This document shows, in pieces, positions 9,123 through 19,569 of a stretch of 32,040 nucleotides of DNA. Position 1 is the stretch's first letter; the number at the start of each line of letters is the position of its first letter. The notes under the pieces are model-generated. The model was not told the DNA's origin, did not search any database, and was given only the letters and a program-made list of their open reading frames with translations. The DNA comes from Mycoemilia scoparia (lineage: Eukaryota > Kickxellomycota > Kickxellomycetes > Kickxellales > Kickxellaceae), in the NCBI GenBank assembly GCA_027575805.1, contig JANBPU010000183.1, positions 1-32,040 on the forward strand, written 5' to 3'. The position numbers and the translations under genes are program-made.

Positions 9123-10943
9123 CTATAGAGTGTCAGGAATAAAAGGAACAATTGCATCCAAGAATCCACTACTAAGTCCCTGATTAATATCATCAGAATT
9201 GAACATAATCCTATAACAACCTTTGCCGTCAGAGTCATCAAAAAACAACCGTAGCCAAGCATTAATTTGACCTGGAGCCGGCATAGAATAAGCACCAGTA
9301 CTAAAAAGGATATCAGTTCGAAAATACTTGCGAATCAGAAATAATAAAAACGCAAACACGCCAGTGGCAAACTTTATCTCGTAATCACTGACTTCGTCAA
9401 CATCTCCATTATCAAGAAAAATGTCATTTGTCTTGGCCAATTCCCTGGCCAGCTTGGAAATGAATGCGGCCATAAGACGGAATCCCGTTAACCAAGTGCC
9501 AGTCAAGCTTGGAGAAGAGGCAGTAGTGCTGGCTGATTTGCCAACTGAACCTGGATTCTCAATGGCACGAAACATGGCATGCTCAACCACAATGTACCGA
9601 AGAAGGTAATCAAATATGTTGGTTTCTAATGCCTTGTCGCTAAAGCCATGTATTTTGTATTTGGTTCTGGGGGTTGGCAATGGCGCAATGTGCGAGTCGA
9701 GTTTTTCTCTGGTTTGTCTGATGACTTCTTGGAGTGACTTTTCGAGGTTATATTTTAGAGCGTGGTGCATGATTTTTGTGTAGTTTTGTGGCTCTTGGGC
9801 CATGCCGGCTTTTAGGAGGCTGAATGGCGAGATTTTTTCAATGGCCGAGATTCCTGCTCTTGGACTTAATGATGTCATTGCAAGAGTCACTGGTGGCTCT
9901 GATTCGGTGTTTCCTCCAGCAACGAATCTAATGGATTCTTTTATTGCTGTGAGGATGTCCTTTTCTGTATAAAAGTCGTTAGGAATATCTTCGTTATCCG
10001 TGAAGTAAACACTAAGGACATGTCTGGGAAAGTAGGTTGGTGTCCATTTAGTTCGGACGGGTTGCCTTGACTCTTTGCTGTTTGATGAAGCAGAAGCGTC
10101 AGCTTTTCGTCTTATCTGGGCTCTTTGGTACAGAGCCATATTGTCATGAGGACGTTTGCCAAAACTGCCAATATAGGCTCCATAATCCCAGTTGTTATTA
10201 CTGGAGGATGCCGATGCCGATTCTGACATTTGAGATTCCACTTGCATACCTGGGCCAGATGCAGCAACAGCAATTTCTGGTTGTTGTTGTTGTTGCTGTC
10301 GTCGTGGTGGAGCAGAAGCCAACGGGAGAAGATGGGGAGAATGAGGATGGTGTAGTCCAGGCAACAGGGTTCTCCCTTTGAAACCAGAAGAATCCATCGA
10401 GTCGCCTGCAGTAGTATATTTTATAACACTGCTGCTGATGGCCATAGGATCCTCGCTAATTTGTTGCTGGTACAGTTCCTCGTCCTGTCGTCCATCCTGA
10501 CGCTGCATTTGACTGCTTCTAGGTTGAAGTTGGAAATGACTTTGACCATAAAGCCCACTGCCAAACATAGCCTGGCTGCCGGTGGCGAAATGTTCATTAG
10601 GCATACTGTAGGGACTCTGGGTACGCAAAAAGGGCGTAGGTTGAATCACACTGGTGTCTGCATAAGAAGGCATGGTCTGCGGTTCCAAAAAGTCGGGATG
10701 TTGAGTCAGGCTGGCATCCCTTAAAAAAGTATCGTCCTGAGGGTCCTGAGGCTGTTGGTAATAGGGCGGGTTTAGCTGGAACGATGGAAACAGTAACTGT
10801 TGTGCCTGATGTCCATACCTTGCTTCTTCCTCATTATCACCACCATTGTCATTTGCTTCCTGTCTTTGTCGACGTCCACTGCTGCCGCTGCTGCTGTTGC
10901 CGCCGCCGGTGTAGTAGTAGATGTTTTGATTAGGGTTATCCAT
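9123..10943 (-). CDS. Unrecognised 606-residue protein, possibly lineage-specific
   Basis: Single open frame with good coding character, starting at ATG 10943; I do not recognise the family. The first ~290 residues are disordered in appearance: Gly/Ser/Asn at the start, Pro/Gln/Ser-rich stretches and a polyglutamine run. From about residue 296 (RTKWTPTYFPRHVL...) to the end the sequence is ordered: helical, aromatic-rich segments, acidic patches (for example DNGDVDEVSDYE) and a hydrophobic helix FAFLLFLIRKYF at roughly 520. This helix could be a buried helix rather than a membrane span. I see no zinc-finger, bZIP, homeodomain or catalytic motif. The arrangement of a Q-rich disordered arm plus one globular domain would fit a regulatory protein, but that is inference only. 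It converges with GDA1. Confidence 0.75.
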   Translation of the reverse strand: MDNPNQNIYYYTGGGNSSSGSSGRRQRQEANDNGGDNEEEARYGHQAQQLLFPSFQLNPPYYQQPQDPQDDTFLRDASLTQHPDFLEPQTMPSYADTSVIQPTPFLRTQSPYSMPNEHFATGSQAMFGSGLYGQSHFQLQPRSSQMQRQDGRQDEELYQQQISEDPMAISSSVIKYTTAGDSMDSSGFKGRTLLPGLHHPHSPHLLPLASAPPRRQQQQQQPEIAVAASGPGMQVESQMSESASASSSNNNWDYGAYIGSFGKRPHDNMALYQRAQIRRKADASASSNSKESRQPVRTKWTPTYFPRHVLSVYFTDNEDIPNDFYTEKDILTAIKESIRFVAGGNTESEPPVTLAMTSLSPRAGISAIEKISPFSLLKAGMAQEPQNYTKIMHHALKYNLEKSLQEVIRQTREKLDSHIAPLPTPRTKYKIHGFSDKALETNIFDYLLRYIVVEHAMFRAIENPGSVGKSASTTASSPSLTGTWLTGFRLMAAFISKLARELAKTNDIFLDNGDVDEVSDYEIKFATGVFAFLLFLIRKYFRTDILFSTGAYSMPAPGQINAWLRLFFDDSDGKGCYRIMFNSDDINQGLSSGFLDAIVPFIPDTL

Positions 10944-11196
10944 AACTGGAAGGTCCTGCGTGTGTGTGTCTAGTCGTCACAAACAATTTCAGTGCTGTAG
11001 TGTTACAGAAAAAAAGAAAAAGATTTTTATATGGGGAACCAAGGGTGTGACAGGACATCTGTTATATAAATAGTTGTGGATATTATTATCCCATTGATGG
11101 GTGTGTAGCAAATGCTTAAAAAATACAGGCCTTTAGTCTAATCAATGACAAGCACATTGTTAGTGCAGGAATCGTATCTCTTCATAATCTTTGGAG

Positions 11197-11841
11197 TCAC
11201 CACGACTGCAACTGTTTTTTTCTCCAGGAGTTTATGTAGAATCGTGCTGTAGTGCTTGAGTAATCTTTGCATAATCCTAGGCCAAAAGACTTGGAGTGCT
11301 CCATACAGTTATGCACCAAATTTTTGTCTTGGGTTTGTGATGACCACCTATTAGCTGGAAGCTTACATTTTGCCTTAACTGATTTAGGTTTTTCAATCAT
11401 AAAACAACCATCGTTTTGGTTAGTGCGGCGGGCCATGGATTGAAGGATTTGCCTTTTAACGGGAGCCCAAAAGTTAGAGTTACTTCTCATGAGAGGTGGC
11501 TGAATTCCGGCATTTAGACAATCGCAGGAATGAAAGTCAACAGCCATGAAAGCCAAGGTATTTTCTTTGTGGATGATGCAAAACAATTAAATGCCCAGAC
11601 AAAAATTTAGCCGCGATTCCAATGAGTATATGGCCAGATTTGACAAGGCTTTGGGCAAAATGGTGGGTCCCCAGGAGTTGTTGCATATGGAATGGCTGAT
11701 GATTGGGTCAAAACCTGAGAGCCCATCTCTGCTTATTTCACGCCTGATCACTAGCGAATTTCCACCATTTGTTTGCACTTGGGATGCATGACACAGACAC
11801 AAAGCCGCAATGAGGAGATGATGGCTGTAGATCACAGCCAT
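11197..11841 (-). pseudogene. Secreted-type ORF broken by one in-frame TAA; function unknown
   Basis: Starting at ATG 11841, in a favourable context (CAACAACAATGG), the minus strand encodes 84 residues beginning with a signal-peptide-like segment (MAVIYSHHLLIAALCLCHAS). It stops at a TAA at 11589-11587. The same frame then stays open for another 129 codons to 11197. The second half contains several Cys and basic residues. One stop splitting an otherwise continuous 645-bp frame suggests a recently broken gene; a spliced gene or a sequencing error is possible, but I see no good GTAAGT-type donor before the stop. The part around SLVI...GFDPIISHSI...NSWGPTILPK corresponds to the degenerate repeat at 5.69-5.80 kb. 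I do not recognise the family. Confidence 0.4.
11652..11768. repeat. Partner of the 5.7-kb degenerate repeat
   Basis: See the 5690-5800 entry. This copy retains an open reading frame on the minus strand through the aligned region, so it is the better-preserved copy. Confidence 0.5.
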
Positions 11842-11929
11842 TGTTGTTGTTTAAAGACTTCTTGAAAGATTTTCCTCTGTGGCTTTTTATTCAGGAATCA
11901 TCTTGGCACCAGTATTCATGGTGGTATGG

Positions 11930-12181
11930 CTAATTTCCACACGACTTCGTACAACAGTGACAGCAACACTCCGTATAAATGCTCCTCTTTTTCATTAGAC
12001 ATTTTGGGCATCGTATATTCCAGGTCGCCTTTTTCTCTCATTTCCACTTGCATATTGCATTTTACCTATTCATGATGATTGACAGACTTCTCGACACCTC
12101 TTTATCTGTTTCATTTACGACAACGATGGAGAATGCTTACTTTGGCTTTAAAGATAAGCTCCCGATTGTTTCACTTGTCAT
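11930..12181 (-). CDS. Tentative two-exon micro-gene with a Cys-rich tail
   Basis: Proposed exons are 12181-12141 and 11984-11930 (minus strand), 31 residues. Exon 1 reads MTSETIGSLSLKP and ends at an AA|GTAAGC donor. A CTAAT sits just before a cluster of three AGs at the acceptor. Using the second AG gives the tail SIYTECCCHCCTKSCGN and a stop, seven cysteines in 14 residues. The first AG gives a different frame without cysteines, ending at 11887. The polypyrimidine tract is poor and the ORF tiny, so this is weak. It is listed because the tail resembles those of the small genes at 24-28 kb. Confidence 0.2.
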
Positions 12182-12360
12182 GCTTTACAACCACTATACT
12201 AATCCATTTGGGCCTCAGGAAGATAGTCTCGACGATGACGTAGGCAAAGGCTACAAGAAAGGCACGACGATAGAATATAAGGAATGTTGATATAAGCCCG
12301 ATATCCAAAAACTCGACTATCATCCACGCCATACTTTTGCATTTTCTATTGCATTGATTT

Positions 12361-12477
12361 GAGTGATTATTTTTGAAGGGCCAAGTTAATATTATCAATG
12401 ATAATGTAGGCTGGCCAGTATGCGAGTTGAAACTGGCCTACTAGTAAAAATTAGTAGTCCTTCAAAAATAATCACTC
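12361..12477. mobile_element. MITE-like element, copy 2 (complete, perfect 19-bp TIRs)
   Basis: GAGTGATTATTTTTGAAGG at 12361-12379 is exactly inverted at 12459-12477. The interior is about 80 bp and, read on the minus strand, matches copies 3 and 5: GTTTCAACT(T/C)GCAT, GGCCAGCCTACATTATCATTGATA. No ORF is present, as expected for a non-autonomous element. It is in the opposite orientation to copies 3, 5 and 6. Confidence 0.85.
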
Positions 12478-13275
12478 GTTTGTATAGACACCATTAAGTT
12501 CATGTTCATAATACATTTCCAGTTGTCCACCACTTCTTGTTGGACTTTTAGCTATTTTAAAAACAGACCTGATCTAATCAGACAATATGGCTTTTTCTAG
12601 AGTAATCAAGTCTACATATGCTCGTTACTGTTGCAGTTGTAGGATGGAGCATCAAGAAGGCTAAGCTATTAGTTTATATTTTTGTGTCTCTTGCAAAGCC
12701 TTCTCGATGTTTTATAAACAAAGGTGGCTGTTCATATTGGTGTATTATTAGTTGTTTTCTCACATTCTTCCCTTAACATGGATACCACTGCTTTGTCTGA
12801 TGTGTTGTGTGTGGGGTATTAGCAACCTGGATTAGTTAATCCGTAAATAATATTGGGCTCGGCGTTGGCGACTGTGGTCCAGGTCGACTATTGTGCTAAC
12901 TGTTGTTGGTAATGGCTGATGAGGATGTGATGGAGAGGATGTTTGGTGGTTGATTTGTAAAGAAGAAATCTTGGGGAATTATCCTACTTTGCTTTGCTTT
13001 ATTGTTTGCATATTCTTATTTAATATTTACAACAGCAGTTAGGTAGACGGCTAGTTATTTAGTTAGTTAAGCAGGTAAACCCAATATTTAATAACACTGA
13101 CAGATCGCATGAGACCCACCACTACTATTGTTGTTTCGTTGTGACTATCTATTACCGTGGTGGAAATGGAACTGCGAATTTAAAAAACCCCTGATGTGTG
13201 TGTACTAACAAAGTAATTTGTACTACTATTCTGTTATTATTACCACATATTGTATTCTCGATATCAAGTTATAAA
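12478..13275. other. Intergenic, upstream of the FPP synthase gene
   Basis: About 800 bp with no coding signal that I can support. It should contain the promoter and 5' UTR of the farnesyl diphosphate synthase gene. Confidence 0.4.
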
Positions 13276-14570
13276 ATGGGCGCTACATCGAAACAAGAGT
13301 TTATTGACTTTTTTCCTACCCTAGTTGAAGATGTGTTGGGTGAATTGCCCAGCTATGATTGCAGTCCCGAATCTATTGAGCGTCTCAGAAAGGTAATTAC
13401 CGCCTCAGCAATGACAAATCTGCTATTTAGCAATACCTTTAAATATAATGAAAAGGAGTAGAGTGGAGACACAAGTTCGGTAGGCTGGAAAGTGCCAAAG
13501 GACTTGTTATTCAACAACTCCTCTACACCACGGCTAGCATAAATAATAAGGCGCATATACATATATGTATAAATACACAGCACAATAGCATATAACTAAT
13601 GCGCCGCTTTAATAATATTGTGTACGGCATTTAGGTTATTGACTACAACGTAGCTGGTGGCAAGATGAACCGCGGTCTCTCTGTTGTCGACACCACTCGC
13701 ATTTTGGTTGGCGAAGAAAACTTTACTCCCGAGATCAAGCGCAAGGCCTTCATCCTTGGCTGGTCGGTCGAATGGCTCCAAGCCTTTTTCCTAGTCGCCG
13801 ACGATATCATGGACGCCTCAATCACGCGTCGCGGCCAACCCGCCTGGTATCGCAACGAAGGTGTCGGTCTCATTGCCATTAATGACTCCTTCTTGCTCGA
13901 GGCATTCATCTACCGCCTCTTCAAGAAGCACTTCAAACAAGAGCCATTCTATGTCGATCTGCTCGAACTCCTCCAGGACTGCACATACCGCACCGAGCTG
14001 GGCCAGATGATCGATCTGATCACTGCTCCCGAAGACGATATCAACCTTGACAGATTCTCGATTGAAAAGCACGCCTATATTGTCAAGTACAAGACCGCCT
14101 ACTACTCGTTCTACTTGCCCGTAGCAATGTCCTTCCTTTTGTGCGGATACAAGGCCGAGGATCCTATTTTCAAGCAGGCCGAGGAGTTCTTGATTCCTTT
14201 GGGCGAATACTTCCAGATCCAGGACGATTATCTAGACTGCTATGGCGATCCAGAACACATTGGCAAGATTGGAACTGATATTGAGGACAATAAGTGCTCC
14301 TGGATGGTTGTTCAGGCTCTTGATGCTATCGCTCGCTCAGGTAGCAAGGAGCAGCGCCAGATCCTTGAGGACAATTATGGACGTAAAGATCAGGAGAAGG
14401 CTGCCAAGGTCAAGGCCCTTTACCGTGACTTGAATATCGAGTCCGTTTATCTTGAATACGAGGAGCGTGTTGGTAAGAATCTCCTTGACCAGATCAGCGA
14501 AGTCAAGGATCCAAAGCTCGGTCAGGTATTCAAGGCCTTCTTTGACAAGATCTACAAGCGCAGCAAGTAA
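13276..14570 (+). CDS. ERG20: Farnesyl diphosphate synthase
   Basis: Two exons, 13276-13392 and 13635-14570, 350 residues. The intron (13393-13634) has donor GTAATT and acceptor TTTAG, phase 0, and joins ...LRK to [10 protein letters not shown]. The enzyme condenses DMAPP/GPP with IPP to farnesyl diphosphate, feeding sterols, ubiquinone side chains, dolichol and protein prenylation. The first Asp-rich motif DDIMD is at 95-99, preceded by the FF pair that limits chain length to C15. The second is DDYLD at 236-240. GGKMNRG and RRGQPAWYR are the usual substrate-binding blocks. Length is normal for the family. The start is the ATG at 13276 (AAAATGGG context); the upstream in-frame codons lack an ATG. 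It converges with the methyltransferase gene. Confidence 0.97.
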
Positions 14571-14757
14571 AATCTCCATCGCATGTTTTGATAGTAGTGT
14601 GCTGTTTAGCTTCAATACTTTTGTTTGTTTATTCGTCGCTGCCTAATGAATGGCTAATATATAATACTAAAACTAACTATGTTGAGGAGGAAAAGGTGTG
14701 TATTTACGACAGAAAACCAAATAATAATTATTGTGATAAATGATATGTTGTGACTTG

Positions 14758-16133
14758 TTAGAAATGAATATCAGAAATGATCTCCCTAAACTCGGGATTT
14801 TGTGCAGAATAGGCAAAAGTAAAGCAGTAGTGCTGGGCAAGTAGCGTAAATTCCTCCCACTCATCCAACATCTCGACCTTAGTCAGTCTACCACGACCAA
14901 ATCCATCATATAAAAGTTAGCAGATGTTCCATAGAATCAATAATAACGTGCATCTCTCAGCCATGCAGATCAGATCGACAAGACTTACCTAGCCTTCTCT
15001 TCGTGAGATACATATTTTTGGTGGTACTGATCCAGATCCAGCACCTCGGCATGGTCCCAGCCCCTAGAAACATATCGTTGCTTTTGGGATTCAAGGGTGG
15101 GACAGCCGACCAGTCCTTTGAGCTCGATTCCACGATTCCTTAAATTCTGGATCATCATTTGACCGAACGAGTCTGATGGGTTGATCTGTTCGTAAGTCAA
15201 AAAAGCAAAGCAGCCCGATGGCTTCATGTTGGCAGTGACCCAGTCTAATATGGCGTTAGAGTGTTCAGAATCAAGGTAAATTAGCACGCATTCTGACAGG
15301 AAAAGTGTAGGGACGCTTGTCTTGAACCCATTTTCAAGCAGCTTTGGAGCGATTTGGGACTCAAAGTGTCGTAAGTCACCGGAAATTAAATAATAGTCGG
15401 GTGAGCTCAGATCGAGCCCGCTATTGTTTATTTTTATACTATCTGCGGTGCTAGGAGCAGCAAGGGTTCTGTTTGGTGTTTGAAGCAATGCTGACTTGAG
15501 GGGTCTTTTTCTTGATATCGTCATGGCTTTTGTGCTTGTAATTTCGGGGAAATCTATTTCAAAGTATCTCGTAGCTGACAATCCAAATTCGCTCTATTGC
15601 AACAAATACATATGAAGCTAATGGCGGTGACAATTGTAGAGATTTTAGCAGTATTATTCTAAATTGGTATACCTTTAATACAAAGTATGTGGTATCATAG
15701 CCTGCTCCGAGGGATACGATTTGGGTCTCTTTAAACTGTGGTGTCTTTTCTATAAATTGTTTTAGAATGCTCTTTACACCAGTGAGCCTGCAGTACGTGC
15801 CTCGATTTATTAGAGGTGGTCTTTTGGGCGGCGAGTTTCTGACAAAATGCTTGATGAATTGGTCTTGCAAGTATCCAGCTGCAACGGCCGAGCTATACAA
15901 GGCAACAGATCAGAATAAGCCATTTATATATACATGTGTGTGTAAATGTAAGTTGCAATGTGCCAGTATTGCTCTATACACTTTATCCATTGTCAAAGCA
16001 AACACATATTATGTGGTATATGGAGGGCTATTGCCGATCGATCTTACTGTCTACTAAAAGCCGCGTCGTTGTTGGTTGATCGAACTGCCTCGTCCTCGTT
16101 AGTTGAGGGTGTAGGACTATGTGAAATGTCCAT
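14758..16133 (-). CDS. PPM1: Leucine carboxyl methyltransferase 1 (PP2A methyltransferase)
   Basis: Four exons on the minus strand: 16133-16048, 15892-15673, 15593-14989, 14887-14758; 346 residues, normal for LCMT1/Ppm1. It methylates the C-terminal Leu carboxylate of the PP2A catalytic subunit using SAM, which controls holoenzyme assembly. Exon 1 supplies DEAVRSTNNDAAFSR, the usual family N-terminus. Exon 2 continues HSAVAAGYLQDQFIKHF, then INRGTY (57-62) and the SAM-binding LGAGYDT (90-96). Exon 3 begins SEFGLSATRYFEIDFPE and carries the SECVLIYLD block. Exon 4 ends with LTKVEMLDEWEEF and HYCFTFA. Donors are GTAAGA, GTATAC and GTAAGT; all acceptors end TAG. The apparent stop at 14987 lies inside the third intron's GTAAGT donor, so the single-exon frame is misleading. 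Confidence 0.95.
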
Positions 16134-17573
16134 GTGTTTGTTTGGGGGGAGGAAATTCCGTTGCTACTTTCCAGGCCGCTCTGGGGTCAGTATGTGGCCG
16201 GAATGCGTTTAAAATATATGCGTGCCAATATAAATAGCTGCGTGTGTATTAAAATAAATGAAGGTAGGAAAATAATTATGTTAACAAAGGCTGTGTGGGA
16301 GGTTGAAGTAAACAAACCGCTTGCTTGTAAGCTTGGCAGCCAGTTAACAGAGGTGACAAACTGGTAATAGTCATCATCACCAATATTAATATGCCACACT
16401 GAATTTGTAGTCTGGTAATGATTTAATCTCTCTCTCTCTCTCTCTCTCTCTGAGGCGGATCAAATCTTTTTGTTATCAATGATTTGAGCATTTTCAGACC
16501 TTGGAATGCCCCTTCTAACAATTGGCAGTGTAGTCTCCTCTAAAAGGGTGCTGGGATGTTTCCTTGGATGCTAGCCAATCATCACTGAGGCTCCAGGTAA
16601 GATGTATGGGCTTTGGGCTGATTTCCAGGGTATACATGAGGGTGTCTGCCTGTTCCCTTTCAGTGGAGAACTTGGCCATTTGTAAGAGATAGCGCGCAAA
16701 ATATGACATTAGGCTATCCTACCTAGCATCGTTAAAAGCTGTATGGAGAAAAAAGGAACAAGTGATCCTGGACTTTAATTTTGCAAGACTCTTGAAAATG
16801 TGTTGCTTCTACTGCATACTCATGCGGCGGGCTCTTTTTAAAGGAGGAGGGGGCAACAGCAGCTGATGAAAGGGTGATGAGAGATTTACAAGAGGATCAC
16901 TGTTCAGCTCTCATAATTCTGATAACACAATACGCTAATCACTAGAGCCACTATTTAATTTTCGTCGTCCTTATCACCTTGGCCATTGGCTCACACGCCC
17001 TGCGTTGCTGAATGTGCCTCCTGTATTTTCCCCCCTTGCTGCCTAGGCTCCTCCTGCCTGCCTGCTTGCCTCCTTTCAACAACCAAGTAAGTAGTTTATG
17101 GCCCGATTGATTTGGCTGCTATCTATTTTGCCACTCTTTTTGTTTTATTACTCAGTCTCTCTGTCTCACTTACCAACTCACTCCTTCCAACTCAACTTTG
17201 GCTGGTAGTTGTAATTTATATTAGTTTTTGCTAATTCCAATCTCTCGTTTTCGCGACCTCCTGATTATATACACTTTTTTATTTGCAAAGGCAAGTCTCT
17301 AATCCTACCAAACTCCATATGCTATCCCAATGAAGAGGCTTGTAGCAAGTAGTGAATCTGGCTGATCAGTCCGAGTCTCCAGATTCAAATCTTTATTTGC
17401 TCTTTGAAGTCGCCACCCTGCTACTATTGCTGTGTTTTATCTTTATTGCTTCGTTGCAATTTTAACTTGCCGTGCAAATCACGACCAGTTGCAAAGCTGC
17501 ACCACCGCTTTTGATTTAAAACTAAATTTGTCTTGATCACAACACTTGAATTTAGAGAGCGACAAATAACAAT
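16134..17573. other. Intergenic region between PPM1 and QCR2
   Basis: About 1.4 kb between divergent genes, holding both promoters. It contains a (CT)n run at 16427-16451 and pyrimidine-rich DNA near 17000-17200, typical of a fungal promoter of an expressed gene. Two small ORFs are weak candidates: a 64-codon frame on the minus strand (16709-16515) with unremarkable composition, and a 22-codon plus-strand frame at 16798-16866 that begins MCCFYC. Confidence 0.4.
16427..16451. repeat. (CT)n microsatellite
   Basis: About twelve uninterrupted CT units in the PPM1-QCR2 intergenic region. Confidence 0.9.
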
Positions 17574-19129
17574 ATGCGTGCTGTTGCCAATATCCTAAAG
17601 AACCAGCAGGCCCTTTCAAGGCTGTCCAATGCCCGATCATATGCCTCAGCTGCCGCTAGCAACGGTATTCAAGTAGTCTCTACAGCTGGTTCCCATTCCG
17701 ATCCCCAGACCGCATCCGTTTCCGTTGTTATCCGTGCTGGTTCTCGCTACGAAGGTGTTGAGAACTCTGGCGCTGCTCACTTCTTGAAGAACTGGGCTTT
17801 CAGAGTAAGTGTATAGCCTGATAATTAAATAAGCCACAGCAGCATTGCTGATCTGTCTGTATTTATCTAAAAGAGAGATGGCTAACATATTGATCTACGA
17901 ATGTGCTACTAATACGACTGTTGTGCCTGGTAATAGAATACTTCTCCCAGAACATCATTCCGTACTATTCGTGAGGCCGAGCTCCAGGGTGCCACTCTCT
18001 TTGCTGAGGCTGACAGAGAAAGCATCACCTACACCGTAGAGTGCTTCAAGGAGGATGTGTAAGTGCCACTGAATAGGGTTTTATTTTCTTTATAATTCTG
18101 CGAGATTTGATAGATTTCCTTGTTTAAATTTGCTTAAGCTCACTCTATAATTTTGGAAATGGCTTTTATGATAGTCCCTTCTTTGTTGATGTTCTTGGTG
18201 ACGTTGTTACTTCAACCAAATTCGCCCAGCACGAATTTGACGAGATTGCCAAGCAGGTTCAGTTTGAGGCTCTCAGCGCTCGTTCGTCCCCAGTAACCCG
18301 CGTCATCGATGATCTCCACCATGCCGTCTACAGAAACGGCCTTGGAAACTCTCTCTACGCCCTCTCTTCCACTCCAGTCAAAACCGCACAAGATGTCAGC
18401 AACTATGCCAAGAAGGCTTTCACTGCATCCAATGTTGCTGTCGTTGGTACTGGAATTGATGCACAGGAGCTTGCCCAGATCGTCGGTAGCTCCGCCACCA
18501 TCTCTAAGCTTGCTGCTGTCACTGGACCTCTTGTCGAGTCAACCCTCAGCAAGTTCCACGCCGGACAATCAAAATACTCTGACAACGATAGCTCTGTTTT
18601 CTACTACGCTCTCGGGTTCGAGGGTCCCAAGGATGCCGCCACATCTGCTGTTCTTGCTGAGCTTCTTGGCAGCGGCTCTCACATCAAGTGGGGCCAGGGT
18701 GTCTCTCCCCTTTCCCAGATCGGCCAGTCCGTTGGCGCCAAGGTCCAGGCCTTCTCTGCTAACTACACCGATTCCAACCTAGTTGGCGTTGTTATTGCTG
18801 CTCCCAACGATAAGGCTGCTGATGCTGTCAAGAAGGTTGCCGCTGAGATCCAAAAGATTGCTTCCTCCTCTGTCTCTGAAGAGGCCGTCAAGCGCGCTGT
18901 TGCCTCTGCTCAACTCCAGTATGCACTCCAGTCCGAGACTCGTGGCGGTGTTCGTCAGTCACTTGCTTGTGAGGCCATCAGTCCCAGCCAAAAGATCGAC
19001 ACTGCTAAATTCAGTGCTTTGACCACACAAGCTCTTAGCCAGGCAGCCTCAGCTACATTTGCCAAGCCATCAGTCTCGGCATTCGGCAACTCTCGCGTTA
19101 CCCCCTACCTTGATACACTTGGTTTTTAG
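17574..19129 (+). CDS. QCR2: Cytochrome bc1 complex subunit 2 (core protein 2)
   Basis: Three exons, 17574-17804, 17937-18058 and 18175-19129; 435 residues. Donors are both GTAAGT; acceptors are AATAG and GATAG. It is a core subunit of ubiquinol-cytochrome c reductase on the matrix side of the mitochondrial inner membrane, needed for complex III assembly. The N-terminus is a basic, Ala/Ser-rich presequence (MRAVANILKNQQALSRLSNARSY...). It belongs to the M16 (MPP-like) fold but lacks the HxxEH zinc site: the position reads AAHFLKNWAFR, as expected for a non-catalytic core 2 protein. NTSPRTSFRTIREAEL after the first intron and the RGGVRQ block near residue 370 match the family. The last 318 codons are in one exon with a C-rich codon style suggestive of high expression. 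Confidence 0.95.
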
Positions 19130-19569
19130 ATGATCCTACCAAACTTCTTTTATATTTTTTTACACATACACACGCATATATAAATCTTTATAAACATGCT
19201 TACATGAGTTCGTAAATACACCCCAGTTTTCCAAATGTTTACTATAGTGTTTATCTGAAATATCTCTGTAGTACATTGCCTTGGCTGTATTAAATGCAGT
19301 TTAATAGTTGAGACCGAAACTGTGGCTGCGCGTCTGCTATTTCATTATAACCCTCCAGTTATTGCAACAAGTTAGTCTCTGATCTATTTTTTCGTTAAAA
19401 CCCGAACCATAAGTTTAAAATATAGTCAAATCACCAATGGTAAATTTATATTTCACTAAAATTGTTTGGATCAAAATTTTATTTATAAAGAATTGTGTTG
19501 GTCGAGTAGTTTGCCTCCTGCCAAGATATCCAAATACTAAAATTCCATAATACACATCGTTATTATATA
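19130..19569. other. Intergenic spacer QCR2-RRP8
   Basis: A 440-bp AT-rich spacer between tandem genes, holding the QCR2 3' UTR and RRP8 promoter. No other feature is seen. Confidence 0.4.

Noticed and set aside
12171..12398. 75-codon minus-strand frame with two hydrophobic stretches
   Set aside because: Its start lies in the MITE terminus and it lacks splice or family support.
14985..15581. 198-codon single-exon reading ending ...EEKAR for the methyltransferase
   Set aside because: The stop lies in a GTAAGT donor; a further exon at 14887-14758 restores the conserved C-terminus.
16515..16709. 64-codon minus-strand frame
   Set aside because: Short, with no recognisable motif and no sign of splicing to neighbours; not enough to call a gene.
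18309..18782. 157-codon frame overlapping QCR2
   Set aside because: It is an alternate-frame shadow of the QCR2 third exon, whose main frame matches the family.
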